The notes: generated by a model from the sequence alone, not told the origin. Shown: positions 18,312 to 26,963, counted from the stretch's first letter. The stretch: 64,000 nucleotides of DNA from Hymenobacter sp. BT559 (GCF_017571525.1 NZ_JAGETY010000006.1:265323-329322); one strand, 5' to 3'. Numbers and translations: made by a program.

Positions 18312-18384
18312 GGTGTAATAAGTTTTGGTTGCCGCCGATGCAGGCCTAGCCAGCGTCGGCGGCAACCGAAACTTACCAGCTTTT

Positions 18385-18588
18385 ATGCGACAGTTTGAAT
18401 ATCTTTTGCTCGATACAGTTGCGGGCTTTTTCAGCGGTATCGATTACCCCGAACTTACCACTCGCCTTAACCAACTAGGCCGTTAGGGATGGGAAGTAGT
18501 AGCAGTAGTAGATACGGCTTTTACTGAGAACCGCACCAGAGGACTCCTTTTTACGCTCAAGCGCGAGAAATCCTCAGCAGCAGGGTAG
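18385..18588 (+). pseudogene. DUF4177-type small protein interrupted by an in-frame TAG
   Basis: From ATG 18385 the frame gives MRQFEYLLLD and continues to LNQLGR, then TAG at 18484-18486. The same frame then resumes as GWEVVAVVD and FTLKRE to a stop at 18586-18588. Without the TAG the product is 67 residues and matches the DUF4177 pattern: N-terminal FEY strand, LNxLGxxGWEVV turn, C-terminal LKRE strand. The TAG sits at the variable residue before the invariant GWE, where Glu, Lys or Gln is common, so one base change explains it. Both halves are well preserved, so the change is recent, a read-through site, or an error. Confidence 0.68.
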
Positions 18589-18596
18589 GGCAGGAG

Positions 18597-18646
18597 CCAA
18601 AAAGAGCGGGCAGCCTACCGATTGGTAGGCTGCCCGCTCTTTTTGG
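18597..18646. terminator. bidirectional terminator between DUF4177 remnant and gltA
   Basis: Perfect 23-bp stem (18597-18619 with 18624-18646), loop GATT, with A5 and T5 tracts. It serves the minus-strand citrate synthase ending at 18656 as well as plus-strand transcription. Confidence 0.93.
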
Positions 18647-18655
18647 CAAAAGTGC

Positions 18656-19951
18656 TTAAGCGCGCTCGCCGATGGCTACGTAGTCGCGCTCGGTGGCGCC
18701 CACGTAAATCTGGCGGGGGCGGCCGATGGGCTCCTTGTTTTCGCGCATCTCTTTCCACTGGGCAATCCAGCCGGGGAGGCGGCCCAGGGCAAACATCACC
18801 GTGAACATTTCGGTGGGAATGCCGAGCGCCTTGTAGATGATGCCCGAGTAGAAGTCCACGTTCGGGTACAGCTTGCGGTCGATGAAGTACTGGTTGGTGA
18901 GGGCGGCTTGCTCCAACTCCTGCGCTATTTTCAGCAGCGGGCTGTCTTGCATACCCAGCGCTTGTAGCACCTCGTCGGCAGCAACCTTGATGATTTTGGC
19001 GCGCGGGTCGAAGTTCTTGTACACGCGGTGGCCAAAGCCCATGAGGCGGAACGGGTCGTTCTTGTCCTTGGCCTTTGCGATGAATTTGCTGGTGTCGCCG
19101 CCGTCCTTTTCGATGGCTTCGAGCATCTCAATCACCTCCTGGTTGGCGCCGCCGTGCAGGGGGCCCCACAGCGCGTTGATGCCCGCCGATACCGAGCCGT
19201 AGAGGCTGGCGTTGGCCGAGCCTACAAGGCGCACGGTGCTGGTCGAGCAGTTTTGCTCGTGGTCGGCGTGCAGGATGAGCAGCTTGTTCAAGGCACTCAC
19301 TACCACGGGGTTGATTTCATACTTCTCAGTCGGGAAGCTGAACATCATATACAGGAAGTTGGCGCAGTAGTCGAGGTCGTTGCGCGGGTAGTTGAGCGGG
19401 TGGCCCATCGAGTTTTTGTACGTCCAGGCCGCGATGGTGCTCATCTTGGCCATGAGGCGCACAATGGTCAGGTCCAGCTCCTCGGTGCTCTGGTTGGGGT
19501 CGAGGCTCTCGGGGTAGAAGCCGGTAAGCACGCAGGTGAGGCTGCTGAGAATGGCCATCGGGTGGATAGCCGAGGGGAAGCCGTCAAAAATCTTGCGGAT
19601 ATCCTCGTGCACCAGCGTATGCTTGGTGATGGTGCCGGCGAAGGCGTTGAGCTGCTCGGTGGTAGGCAGTTCGCCGTAAATCAGCAGGTAGGCTACCTCC
19701 AAGAAGTTTGACTTTTCAGCCAGCTGCTCAATCGGATAGCCGCGGTAGCGCAAAATTCCTTCCTCGCCATCGAGAAACGTGATGGCGCTCTTGGTGGCGC
19801 CGGTGTTTTTATAGCCCGAGTCGAGCGTCACGTAGCCCGTTTGGTCGCGCAGCTTGCCAATGTCAAAGGCCTTTTCGTGCTCGGTGCCCTCAAAAATGGG
19901 CAGGCTAATGGACTGGCCGCCCGGTAAGTTAAGTTCAGCAGTTTCTGCCAT
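18656..19951 (-). CDS. gltA: citrate synthase
   Basis: The protein has 431 residues, the usual length for the hexameric type I bacterial enzyme. Signature segments are present: FLDGEEGILRYRGYPIEQLA, HADHEQNCSTSTVRLVGSA (substrate-binding His), LHGGANQEVIEML, the active-site GFGHRVYKNFDPRA (catalytic His, then Asp further on) and a C-terminal GRPRQIYVG. It condenses oxaloacetate with acetyl-CoA at the entry of the TCA cycle. The gene stands alone; the terminator at 18597-18646 follows 10 bp after the stop. Confidence 0.98.
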   Translation of the reverse strand: MAETAELNLPGGQSISLPIFEGTEHEKAFDIGKLRDQTGYVTLDSGYKNTGATKSAITFLDGEEGILRYRGYPIEQLAEKSNFLEVAYLLIYGELPTTEQLNAFAGTITKHTLVHEDIRKIFDGFPSAIHPMAILSSLTCVLTGFYPESLDPNQSTEELDLTIVRLMAKMSTIAAWTYKNSMGHPLNYPRNDLDYCANFLYMMFSFPTEKYEINPVVVSALNKLLILHADHEQNCSTSTVRLVGSANASLYGSVSAGINALWGPLHGGANQEVIEMLEAIEKDGGDTSKFIAKAKDKNDPFRLMGFGHRVYKNFDPRAKIIKVAADEVLQALGMQDSPLLKIAQELEQAALTNQYFIDRKLYPNVDFYSGIIYKALGIPTEMFTVMFALGRLPGWIAQWKEMRENKEPIGRPRQIYVGATERDYVAIGERA

Positions 19952-20149
19952 TGGATGGGTAGGATAGGGAATTGAGGTAGCAGCCTATTGAAGGCGCTAA
20001 GCTACGGCCCACGCCGTAAGCCGGAAAGCTTTTAGCTAACGTGCACCGAGTGTACTACAGTGCTAGCCCGGCGGAGGTTTCGCTAAGTATCACAGTTTGG
20101 CGCACAAAGCTCAGCGAGAACGTTTGCGCGGATTGTCAGGCCAGCCCGA

Positions 20150-21598
20150 TTATTTGCCAATGCAAAACTGGGTGAAGATGCTCGTCAGCAGGTCATCAGT
20201 TGAGATTTCGCCCGTTATCGACCCTAGCGCCGCCAAGGCGTGGCGCAGGTCGGCGGCCAGCAGCTCGGTGCCGCGCCCCTGCGCTAGCCCCTGCTCCACG
20301 GCCGCTAGGTAGCCCAAGGCTTCTTCGAGCGCCCGGGCGTGGCGCACGTTGGTCACGATGGTGGCCGAGCCGGCGCCGGCTAGCCCCGCCCCGCGCACCT
20401 GCGCCAGCAAGGCGGCTTGCAGCTCCTCGAGCCCCTGGCGCTGCCCGGCCGAGATAATCTCTACCGTCTGGTTTTCGCCGGCCAGTGCCTGAAAAGCCGC
20501 TAGCTGCGCGGGGCTGGCCAAGTCGCGCTTGTTGCCCACGGCCAGCGCCGGCAGCTTGGGCAGCGCAGCAGTCAGCTCCGCAATATCGGCTTGCACCTCG
20601 CTAGGCGTCAATTCAGTGAGGTCGAAGAGGTAGAGCAGCAGGGCGGCCTGACCTATGCGCTCGCGGGTGCGGCGCACCCCGATGGCCTCTACCTCGTCGG
20701 CAGGGTTGTCGCGCAGGCCGGCCGTGTCTACGAAGCGGAAGCGCAGCCCGTCGATGCTTACTTCATCCTCAATAAAGTCGCGGGTGGTACCCGGAATGGC
20801 CGACACAATGGCCCGCTCTTCACGTAGCAGCGCGTTGAGCAAGGTCGATTTGCCAGCGTTGGGCCGGCCCGCAATGACGGTCGTGATGCCGTTCTTAATC
20901 ACGTTGCCCAGCTCAAATGAGCGCAGCAGCCCGCGCACCACGCCCTGCACCTCGGCCAGCAGCCGGGCTAGCCCGCTGCGGTCAGCAAATTCTACGTCTT
21001 CTTCGCCAAAATCGAGCTCCAATTCCAGCAGCGCCGCAAACTGCACGAGCTGTGCCCGCAAGCCGCGCAGCTCGTCCGAGAAGCCGCCACGCAGCTGATT
21101 GAGTGCCACTTGGTGGCTCAGGGCCGAGTCGGCCGCGATGAGGTCGGCCACGGCCTCCGCCTGGGCCAGGTCGAGGGCGCCGTTGAGGAAGGCGCGCTTG
21201 GTAAACTCGCCGGCCTCGGCCAGGCGGGCGCCCTGGCGCAGGAAAGCCGCTAAAATCTGGCGCACAATGAAATCGGAGCCGTGGCCCGAAATCTCGACCA
21301 CGTCTTCGCGGGTGTACGAGCGCGGCGCCCGGTAGAGCGCCACCACCACTTCATCCAAAATTTCTCCGCTAGCGGGCTCCCGTAGTGTGCCGTAGTGCAG
21401 CGTGTGGCCGGGCTGGCCAGCCAGGTTTTTCTTAGAAAACAGCGCCTGGGTAATGCCTACGGCATCGGGGCCCGAGAGGCGCACCACAGCCAGCGCCCCC
21501 GCGCCGGGCGGCGTGGAGAGGGCCACAATGGTATCGGATAAGGTCTGAACCACGGATTCGACGGATTTTTCGGATTTCACAGATTTTGTAGACGGCAC
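20150..21598 (-). CDS. mnmE: tRNA modification GTPase MnmE, N-terminus formed by a repeat
   Basis: The open frame has 482 residues. From residue 21 (SDTIVALSTPPGAGA) it is a normal MnmE: folate-binding N domain, G domain with GRPNAGKST (about 240-248), IPGTTRD, DTAG and NKRD, and the C-terminal Cys motif FCIGK. With MnmG it modifies U34 of certain tRNAs. The first 18 codons lie inside a 50-bp interspersed repeat (21545-21594), giving an odd Ser/Lys/Val-rich leader. There is no ATG: start choices are GTG at 21598, 21580 or 21553. The last gives VVQTLSDTIVAL, closest to usual MnmE N-termini, and I favour it. Confidence 0.93.
   Translation of the reverse strand: MPSTKSVKSEKSVESVVQTLSDTIVALSTPPGAGALAVVRLSGPDAVGITQALFSKKNLAGQPGHTLHYGTLREPASGEILDEVVVALYRAPRSYTREDVVEISGHGSDFIVRQILAAFLRQGARLAEAGEFTKRAFLNGALDLAQAEAVADLIAADSALSHQVALNQLRGGFSDELRGLRAQLVQFAALLELELDFGEEDVEFADRSGLARLLAEVQGVVRGLLRSFELGNVIKNGITTVIAGRPNAGKSTLLNALLREERAIVSAIPGTTRDFIEDEVSIDGLRFRFVDTAGLRDNPADEVEAIGVRRTRERIGQAALLLYLFDLTELTPSEVQADIAELTAALPKLPALAVGNKRDLASPAQLAAFQALAGENQTVEIISAGQRQGLEELQAALLAQVRGAGLAGAGSATIVTNVRHARALEEALGYLAAVEQGLAQGRGTELLAADLRHALAALGSITGEISTDDLLTSIFTQFCIGK
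21545..21594 (+). repeat. ACCACGGATT repeat, copy A (inside the mnmE 5' end)
   Basis: 50-bp unit starting CTGAACCACGGATTCGACGG and ending AGACG. It is repeated in inverted orientation at 21667-21716 and again at 63901-63951. Copy A diverges from the others only in a short internal patch (TTTCACAGA in place of TTAGTCGGA). Confidence 0.88.
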
Positions 21599-21666
21599 GC
21601 CGCAACTCGGAACCTTGGTGCCAACACAAGCGGAAGAACCTGGCGGGCCAAGCTACAAAAGAGAAT

Positions 21667-21716
21667 CGTCCCCAAAATCCGACTAATCCGAAAAATCCGT
21701 CGAATCCGTGGTTCAG
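21667..21716 (-). repeat. ACCACGGATT repeat, copy B (just after the DtxR-type gene)
   Basis: Inverted copy of the 50-bp unit, 72 bp from copy A. Together they form a 172-bp inverted-repeat element. It begins 3 bp after the stop codon of the gene at 21720-22376, reading in that gene's direction. Confidence 0.88.
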
Positions 21717-21719
21717 ATA

Positions 21720-22376
21720 TCAGGTAGTAAACAAATTGCGCCCCACTTCGGCCGAGATGACGAGGGTTCGCTCTTCGTTAATGCTCACTTGTAATGAGTT
21801 ATCAAAAAGCATTCTTTCCTGCACCCGCACCTGCGCCCCCAGCGGCAGGCCCACTTTGTCGAGGTACTGCAGGAAGGGCGCCGAGGTGTCGCGCACGGCG
21901 GCAAGGGTGCCGCACTCCCCCACGGCCAAGTCGGTGAGCAGGCGGTGGGCCGGGCGGCGCACGGCGCCATCTTCGGCCGGAATAGGGTCGCCGTGCGGGT
22001 CGAAGGTCGGGAAGTTCAGAAAGGCATCGAGCCGGCGCATGAGTAGCGGCGACTGCACGTGCTCCAGCTCCTCGGCCACCTCGTGCACCTCATCCCAATT
22101 AAAGCCGAGCTGCTGCACCAAAAACACTTCCCAGAGCCGGTGCTTGCGCACTGTGAGCAGGGCTAGCCGCCGCCCTTCGGGCGTGAGGCGCACCCCGCGG
22201 TACTTCTCGTATTCAAGGAGTTCCTTCTCGGCCAGGCGGCGCAGCATATCCGTAACCGAGGCGGCGCGGGTGGCTAGGGCCGCTGCTATGCGGTTGGTGC
22301 TCACATCCTGCCCCGGCTCGGCTTCGGCCAGCTTGTATATGGTTTTAAGGTAGTTTTCCTCGGTGTGGCTGGGCAT
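21720..22376 (-). CDS. DtxR/MntR-family metal-dependent regulator
   Basis: The protein has 218 residues. The N-terminal winged helix starts SHTEENYLKTIYKLAE and has the recognition segment NRIAAALATRAASVTDMLRRL. A metal-binding dimerisation domain follows (RKHRLWEVFLVQQLGFNWDEVHEVAEELEHV, with His, Glu and Cys/His-type ligands). The C-terminal part (about 145-218) is a FeoA/SH3-like domain (GECGTLAAVRDTSAPFLQYL, LPLGAQVRV). Such regulators repress manganese or iron uptake genes when the metal is bound. No transporter is adjacent, so the metal cannot be assigned. Start ATG at 22376. The stop lies 3 bp from a repeat copy. Confidence 0.9.
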   Translation of the reverse strand: MPSHTEENYLKTIYKLAEAEPGQDVSTNRIAAALATRAASVTDMLRRLAEKELLEYEKYRGVRLTPEGRRLALLTVRKHRLWEVFLVQQLGFNWDEVHEVAEELEHVQSPLLMRRLDAFLNFPTFDPHGDPIPAEDGAVRRPAHRLLTDLAVGECGTLAAVRDTSAPFLQYLDKVGLPLGAQVRVQERMLFDNSLQVSINEERTLVISAEVGRNLFTT

Positions 22377-22495
22377 ATAATTACATTGCCATCCCTATCT
22401 GATTGACCAAACGAAGCATCCTATAAGGTTAGAACAAGGTGTATGAACCTGGCTAAATGCTTCCTTCGGGCCATCAAATAGGCATGACGGCTGAT

Positions 22496-23515
22496 TTACC
22501 ATTTAATCAGCGCCGAGGCCCAGGTGAAGCCCGAGCCGAAAGCGGCCAGGCACACCAGGTCGCCGCGCTTGATGCGGCCCTCCTGCACGGCCTCGCTCAG
22601 AGCAATCGGAATGCTGGCGGCGGTGGTGTTGCCGTAGCGCTGGATGTTGCTGAACACCTTATCATCGGCTAGGCCCATTTTCTGCTGCACGTACTGCGTA
22701 ATGCGCAGGTTGGCCTGGTGCGGAATAAGCAGGTCGATGTCGGCCGGCTGATAATTGTTCTGGTCGAGGGCCTCCTTAATAACCTGCGGGAAGCGCACCA
22801 CGGCATGCTTAAACACGTTTTGGCCGTTCATGTAGGGGTACATATCGGCTTCATTGGCGATGGCATAGTCCACGCGGCCCTCGCGGTTCGAGCCCGGCTC
22901 CTTCACAATCAGCTCCTCGGCAAACTCACCCTGGGCGTGCAGGTGCGTGCTCAGGATGCCATTGCCTTCAGTGCGGGCGGGGCGCAGCACCACGGCGCCG
23001 GCGCCATCGCCAAAAATGACCGATACGGCCCGGCCGCGCGTGCTTTTGTCGAGGCCCGAGGAGTGAATTTCGGAGCCCACTACGAGCACGGTATCGTACA
23101 TGCCGGTGCGCACAAACTGGTCGGCCACCGACAGGCCGTAGATGAAGCCCGAGCACTGGTTGCGCACGTCGAGGGCCGGCACATTGCCCGTCATGCCAAG
23201 CTCGCGCTGCATGAGCACGCCCGAGCCAGGGAAGAAGTAATCGGGTGAGAGCGTGGCAAATACGATAAGCTGCACATCGTCCACACTCAGGCCAGCATTG
23301 GCCAGGGCGCGGCGGGCGGCCTCGGCGCCCATGCCGGCGGTAGTGTCCTTACCTTCCTCAAACCAGCGCCGCTCCTGGATGCCGGTGCGCTCCTGAATCC
23401 AGGCGTCGGTAGTTTCCATGAGCTGTTCGAGGTCGGCGTTTTTGACAACGCGGTCGGGGACGTAGTGGCCCACACCGGCAATTTCGGCGTGGCGCAGGGT
23501 GGTGGGTGAAGCCAT
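22496..23515 (-). CDS. fabH: 3-oxoacyl-ACP synthase III
   Basis: The protein has 339 residues. The Cys-His-Asn triad is in place: Cys121 in DVRNQCSGFIYG, His in LLIPHQANLRI and Asn in YGNTTAASIPIAL. Other KASIII segments include WIQERTGIQERRW and FGDGAGAVVLRP. It starts fatty-acid chain synthesis from acyl-CoA and malonyl-ACP. Bacteroidota often carry several FabH copies, some for pigments or aryl polyenes. This one is not in a fab or plsX operon, so it may be the second copy. Start ATG at 23515. Confidence 0.92.
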   Translation of the reverse strand: MASPTTLRHAEIAGVGHYVPDRVVKNADLEQLMETTDAWIQERTGIQERRWFEEGKDTTAGMGAEAARRALANAGLSVDDVQLIVFATLSPDYFFPGSGVLMQRELGMTGNVPALDVRNQCSGFIYGLSVADQFVRTGMYDTVLVVGSEIHSSGLDKSTRGRAVSVIFGDGAGAVVLRPARTEGNGILSTHLHAQGEFAEELIVKEPGSNREGRVDYAIANEADMYPYMNGQNVFKHAVVRFPQVIKEALDQNNYQPADIDLLIPHQANLRITQYVQQKMGLADDKVFSNIQRYGNTTAASIPIALSEAVQEGRIKRGDLVCLAAFGSGFTWASALIKW

Positions 23516-23671
23516 GAGAACAGGGGCGTGAGAGGGGTGGGAAGCGCAATGGTACAGAAAATCAGCAGCGTACCGGCCTGCAAGTAAGAGAAATTTAGCC
23601 GAACGATACCAGCCGCTGGCTGGCCCGTTTCCACCCGGCTACGCGAAAGGGGCCGCAAAGGTCGGGCCTAG

Positions 23672-24817
23672 CTAGAGGGTTTCCAGCAAATGCCGCAATT
23701 TTTTGCCTTCACTGGCCCAAAGCACCTCGCCAGGCAGGCCGTGGCGGTAGAAGCCGCCAGTAGCGAGCTGGGCCCGCGCGGCCAGCTCAGCTAGCAGGGC
23801 GGACGCGTCAGGGCGCTCAGTGTCAACGCTCAGGCCTGCATCATGCTGCTGAATGAGTGCTTCCCAGAGCGGATTGTTAGGGATGAGTACCGGCAGGCCG
23901 TGGGCCAGGTACTCAAAGAGCTTAGTGGGCCGGCAGCGCCAGGTGCTCGGGTGCTCCTTATATAAGGCCAGTCCCAGGTGGCTGCGCCCGATTTCGGCTA
24001 CGATGGCGGCGTGGGGCACGGCGTCGGCACCGCCAATGAGCTGAATTGGTAGTCCCTGCTGCTCGCCGCGCCGGAGGTGGGCTAGCAATGCTGGCTGCTG
24101 GCAAAAGCCGATAATAGTAAGTAGAACGCCGCCCGGCCGGCTGGCCTGCACCGCCCTGGCTAACTCGACGGCGGCGAAAATGCCGTTCAGCTCGGAAATG
24201 GTGCCCGAGTACAGCAGCCGCAGGGGTTCATCGGGGGCCGGCAGCGGGCGCGGGCTAGTGGGTAGGTGCTCGCCAAGAGCAGGCTGGTATTTGTTTTCGA
24301 GCACCACCACGCGGCTAGCGGGCAGCAATCGCAAAAACGGCAGCTCGGCCGCATAGCTTTCCTCGGCCAACGTGAGCGCGGCAGCCCGGCGGGCGGCTAG
24401 CCCCTCCACCCAGCGCAGGCCTGCTGCCAGCGCTCGCCGCGCCAGCCCTTGGTACACGCCTTGGGTCGAAACGTTGAGCGCGTAGTTTTCGCGGATGTCA
24501 TAGATAAACTGCCGGCCCGGCCCCAGCGCCCGCCACAGCAGCGTGAGGGGCAGCAGCTCGGGCGCGTGCACCACCACCAGCCGGGGCCGAAGCTGCCGCA
24601 ACAAGCGCCAGTAGCGCACCTGAGCCCCTAGCCGCCCCAGGCTCAGGCGGGTGCCCCAGAAGATGGGATGCTGGCTAATGCCGGCCACCGGGGGGCTAGC
24701 CGCGCTGGCTCGCCCGGCCACGGCCACCTGCGCACCGGCATCGGCCAGGGTGCGCGCAAACTTGCCCAGCATCCGGGTATCGTTGGTGGGCTTCAGGACG
24801 GAGGCGAGCAGAATCAA
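23672..24817 (-). CDS. glycosyltransferase, GT4-like fold
   Basis: The protein has 381 residues with a TTG start at 24817. The N-terminal Rossmann half opens ILLASVLKPTNDTRMLGKF and contains VVVHAPELLPLTLLW and QFIYDIRENYALN, a pattern common in GT-B glycosyltransferases. The C-terminal half has LLYSGTISELNGIFAAVELA (nucleotide-sugar side) and FEYLAHGLPVLIPN, the usual E-x7-E region. It is likely to act on cell-surface polysaccharide or glycan. No polysaccharide gene cluster surrounds it. It is on the same strand as fabH, 156 bp upstream, so co-transcription is possible. Confidence 0.82.
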   Translation of the reverse strand: MILLASVLKPTNDTRMLGKFARTLADAGAQVAVAGRASAASPPVAGISQHPIFWGTRLSLGRLGAQVRYWRLLRQLRPRLVVVHAPELLPLTLLWRALGPGRQFIYDIRENYALNVSTQGVYQGLARRALAAGLRWVEGLAARRAAALTLAEESYAAELPFLRLLPASRVVVLENKYQPALGEHLPTSPRPLPAPDEPLRLLYSGTISELNGIFAAVELARAVQASRPGGVLLTIIGFCQQPALLAHLRRGEQQGLPIQLIGGADAVPHAAIVAEIGRSHLGLALYKEHPSTWRCRPTKLFEYLAHGLPVLIPNNPLWEALIQQHDAGLSVDTERPDASALLAELAARAQLATGGFYRHGLPGEVLWASEGKKLRHLLETL

Positions 24818-24892
24818 GGGTGGGCCGAAAAAAACAGGCTAGCTGCCGGTAAGCTGGTTAAAGCGGGTAGTTCAATCTAGCGCCAAAGATGG

Positions 24893-24900
24893 TAGTTTTG
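24893..24900 (+). promoter_or_regulatory. candidate -7 promoter box of dapD
   Basis: TAGTTTTG fits TAnnTTTG and lies 32 bp before the dapD ATG. I do not see a clear -33 TTG partner. Confidence 0.45.
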
Positions 24901-24932
24901 CCTTAATTCTACTTTCTACTCTGCTTTTTTGC

Positions 24933-25793
24933 ATGCATACCGAAACTCATCACAGCCCCGTACTCGACCGTTTTGCCGCTCAGGAGGCCATTGAGGCGGC
25001 CTGGGCCGACCGCACCCTGCTCGACCAGCCCGAAACCAAAACCGCCATCGAGCACGTCATCGAAGACCTCGACAAAGGCCACCTGCGCGTAGCGGAACCC
25101 CCTACCGAAGAAGGCGGCCAGTGGACCATCAACGAGTGGGTAAAAAAGGCCGTTATTCTCTACTTCCCCATCCGCCAGATGGCGACCCAGGAAGTCGGCC
25201 CCTTTGAGTACCACGACAAAATGGCCCTCAAAACCGACTACGCCGGCCAGAAAGTGCGCGTGGTGCCGCCCGCCGTGGCCCGCTACGGCGCCTACCTGGC
25301 CCCCGGCGTTATCCTGATGCCCAGCTACACCAACATCGGCGCCTACGTGGGCGAAGGCACGATGGTCGACACCTGGGCCACCGTGGGCAGCTGCGCCCAA
25401 GTAGGCAAGCACGTGCACCTGAGTGGCGGCGTAGGCCTGGGCGGCGTGCTGGAGCCCGTGCAGGCGCAACCTGTTATTATCGAAGACGGCGCCTTCATTG
25501 GCTCGCGTTGCATCCTAGTCGAAGGCTGCCGCATCGGCAAAGAAGCCGTGATTGGCGCGGGTGTCACCATCACCGGCAGCACCAAAATCATCGACGTAAC
25601 CGGTCCCGAGCCCAAAGAATACCGTGGCTACGTGCCCGCCCGCTCGGTGGTCATTCCCGGTTCCATTCCCAAGCAATTCCCGGCCGGCGAGTACCAGGTG
25701 CCCTGCGCCCTCATCATCGGCCAGCGCAAGCCCAGCACTGATTTAAAAACCTCGCTCAATGATGCGTTGCGCGATTTTGGAGTGAGTGTATAA
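24933..25793 (+). CDS. dapD: tetrahydrodipicolinate N-succinyltransferase
   Basis: The protein has 286 residues, close to the usual 270-280. It has the N-terminal helical domain (TINEWVKKAVILYFPIRQM) and a left-handed beta-helix of hexapeptide repeats (MPSYTNIGAYVGEGTMVDTWATVGSCAQVGK, split by short loops). It then ends KPSTDLKTSLNDALRDF, as in DapD. It transfers succinyl from succinyl-CoA to tetrahydrodipicolinate in lysine and meso-DAP synthesis. The gene is monocistronic or leads into the small membrane protein 9 bp downstream. Start ATG at 24933. Confidence 0.96.
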   Translation: MHTETHHSPVLDRFAAQEAIEAAWADRTLLDQPETKTAIEHVIEDLDKGHLRVAEPPTEEGGQWTINEWVKKAVILYFPIRQMATQEVGPFEYHDKMALKTDYAGQKVRVVPPAVARYGAYLAPGVILMPSYTNIGAYVGEGTMVDTWATVGSCAQVGKHVHLSGGVGLGGVLEPVQAQPVIIEDGAFIGSRCILVEGCRIGKEAVIGAGVTITGSTKIIDVTGPEPKEYRGYVPARSVVIPGSIPKQFPAGEYQVPCALIIGQRKPSTDLKTSLNDALRDFGVSV

Positions 25794-25802
25794 TTCTGAA
25801 AT

Positions 25803-26246
25803 ATGGAGTTCAGAATAAATAGCCGGGACGTTCTTATAAGCCTTATAATATTAAATCTGTTTGCCCTCCTAGGTGTCCAAGTATCCCACATAGGCCGGCA
25901 TGGAAATATTCCTAATAAGGCGATTCCTTACGTATTGGTGTTTTTTAACTTACTCCTGTTCTTTGGTGGATTAGCTGACCAGCCATTGAGATTTATCAAG
26001 ATTGATAAACAAGCGGATAGTGTAACTTATGCGCTTCTTTTTCATTCTTCACAAACGGTAAGCTACACGAGACTACAAAGCGAATGGATTACCAAGAAGC
26101 GAGTTAGCCGTTTTGGCACCAGGACTGAAAACATTTTGTCGTTCAAGCTAAGTGACCAAGAAATCTTCTCCTTAAGCGAAAATTCATTTGGCTGGTCAAA
26201 AGAACAATTAGACCATATCCACGAAGCAGTGATTATTAAAGGCTAA
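25803..26246 (+). CDS. small membrane protein with PH-like tail, function unknown
   Basis: The protein has 147 residues. Two hydrophobic segments (about 11-28, ISLIILNLFALLGVQVS, and about 42-60, YVLVFFNLLLFFGGL) precede a soluble domain of about 85 residues with an RFIKIDKQADSVTY strand pattern like small bPH or PH-like domains. I do not recognise a named family. Base composition is clearly more AT-rich than dapD, which ends only 9 bp before, suggesting later acquisition. A terminator follows at 26252-26280. Confidence 0.6.
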   Translation: MEFRINSRDVLISLIILNLFALLGVQVSHIGRHGNIPNKAIPYVLVFFNLLLFFGGLADQPLRFIKIDKQADSVTYALLFHSSQTVSYTRLQSEWITKKRVSRFGTRTENILSFKLSDQEIFSLSENSFGWSKEQLDHIHEAVIIKG

Positions 26247-26251
26247 GCAAT

Positions 26252-26280
26252 AAAAAAGCCCGCTAACTAGCGGGCTTTTT
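26252..26280. terminator. bidirectional terminator
   Basis: Stem AAAAAGCCCGCT / AGCGGGCTTTTT with a 4-base loop, 6 bp after the stop at 26246. It also lies 22 bp from the minus-strand msrA stop, so both genes share it. Confidence 0.9.
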
Positions 26281-26301
26281 ATTTTCAAGTATCAATAGCA
26301 A

Positions 26302-26841
26302 TTACGCCTCCATAGATTTCAACTTCTCGCCAAACAGCGCCTTCACCTTATCCACTTTGGGCTTGGCCACAAATTGGCAGTAGGGCTCGTGGCCGTGCAG
26401 GTTGAAATAATTCTGGTGGTAATTCTCGGCTACATAGAACTCGGGCGCGGCCGTTATTTCCGTTACCACGGGGTTGGGGAAGGCGTGGCCGTCGTTGAGC
26501 TTCTGCTTGTACTCTTCGGCTAGGCGCTTCTGCTCATCGCTGTGGTAATAAATGACCGAGCGATACTGCGTGCCCACGTCGGCGCCCTGGCGGTTAAGGG
26601 TCGTCGGGTCGTGCGTTTTCCAGAAGATTTCCAGCAGCTCCTTGTAGCTGATAACGGCCGGGTCGAAAGTGATGTCGATTACCTCGGCGTGGCCAGTCAT
26701 GCCGCTGCACACTTCCTTATAGGTAGGGTTTTTAATGCGGCCCCCGGCGTAGCCCGAAACCACTTTTTCAACGCCTTTCAGATTTTGAAAAACGGCCTCG
26801 ACGCACCAGAAGCAGCCGGCTCCAAACGTTGCATGTTCCAT
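26302..26841 (-). CDS. msrA: peptide methionine-S-sulfoxide reductase A
   Basis: The protein has 179 residues, the usual size. The active site is GAGCFWCVEAVF (catalytic Cys10), followed by VVSGYAGGRIKNPTYKEVCSGMTGHAEV, the invariant Tyr/Asp/Glu segment, and QYRSVIYYHSDEQ. It reduces methionine S-sulfoxide in proteins. There is no signal peptide, so it is cytosolic, and no MsrB gene is adjacent. It starts at the ATG at 26841. Upstream, 26860-26940 contains degenerate sequence of the form GCAGATTAGCGCGGATTA. Confidence 0.96.
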   Translation of the reverse strand: MEHATFGAGCFWCVEAVFQNLKGVEKVVSGYAGGRIKNPTYKEVCSGMTGHAEVIDITFDPAVISYKELLEIFWKTHDPTTLNRQGADVGTQYRSVIYYHSDEQKRLAEEYKQKLNDGHAFPNPVVTEITAAPEFYVAENYHQNYFNLHGHEPYCQFVAKPKVDKVKALFGEKLKSMEA

Positions 26842-26963
26842 GAGTAAGTAACCAATGGCGCAGATTAGCGCGGATTAATTTGAGTTTCGCTGTTTCACTT
26901 ACAGCGCCCGGATATAACGCAAATTGGACTAATACTGTTCAGGCACTGCCTCGGCACCGGGCG

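Noticed and set aside
26860..26940. Possible further repeat copy (GCAGATTAGCGCGGATTA) upstream of msrA
   Set aside because: Too degenerate and without a second arm in the window to call a repeat.
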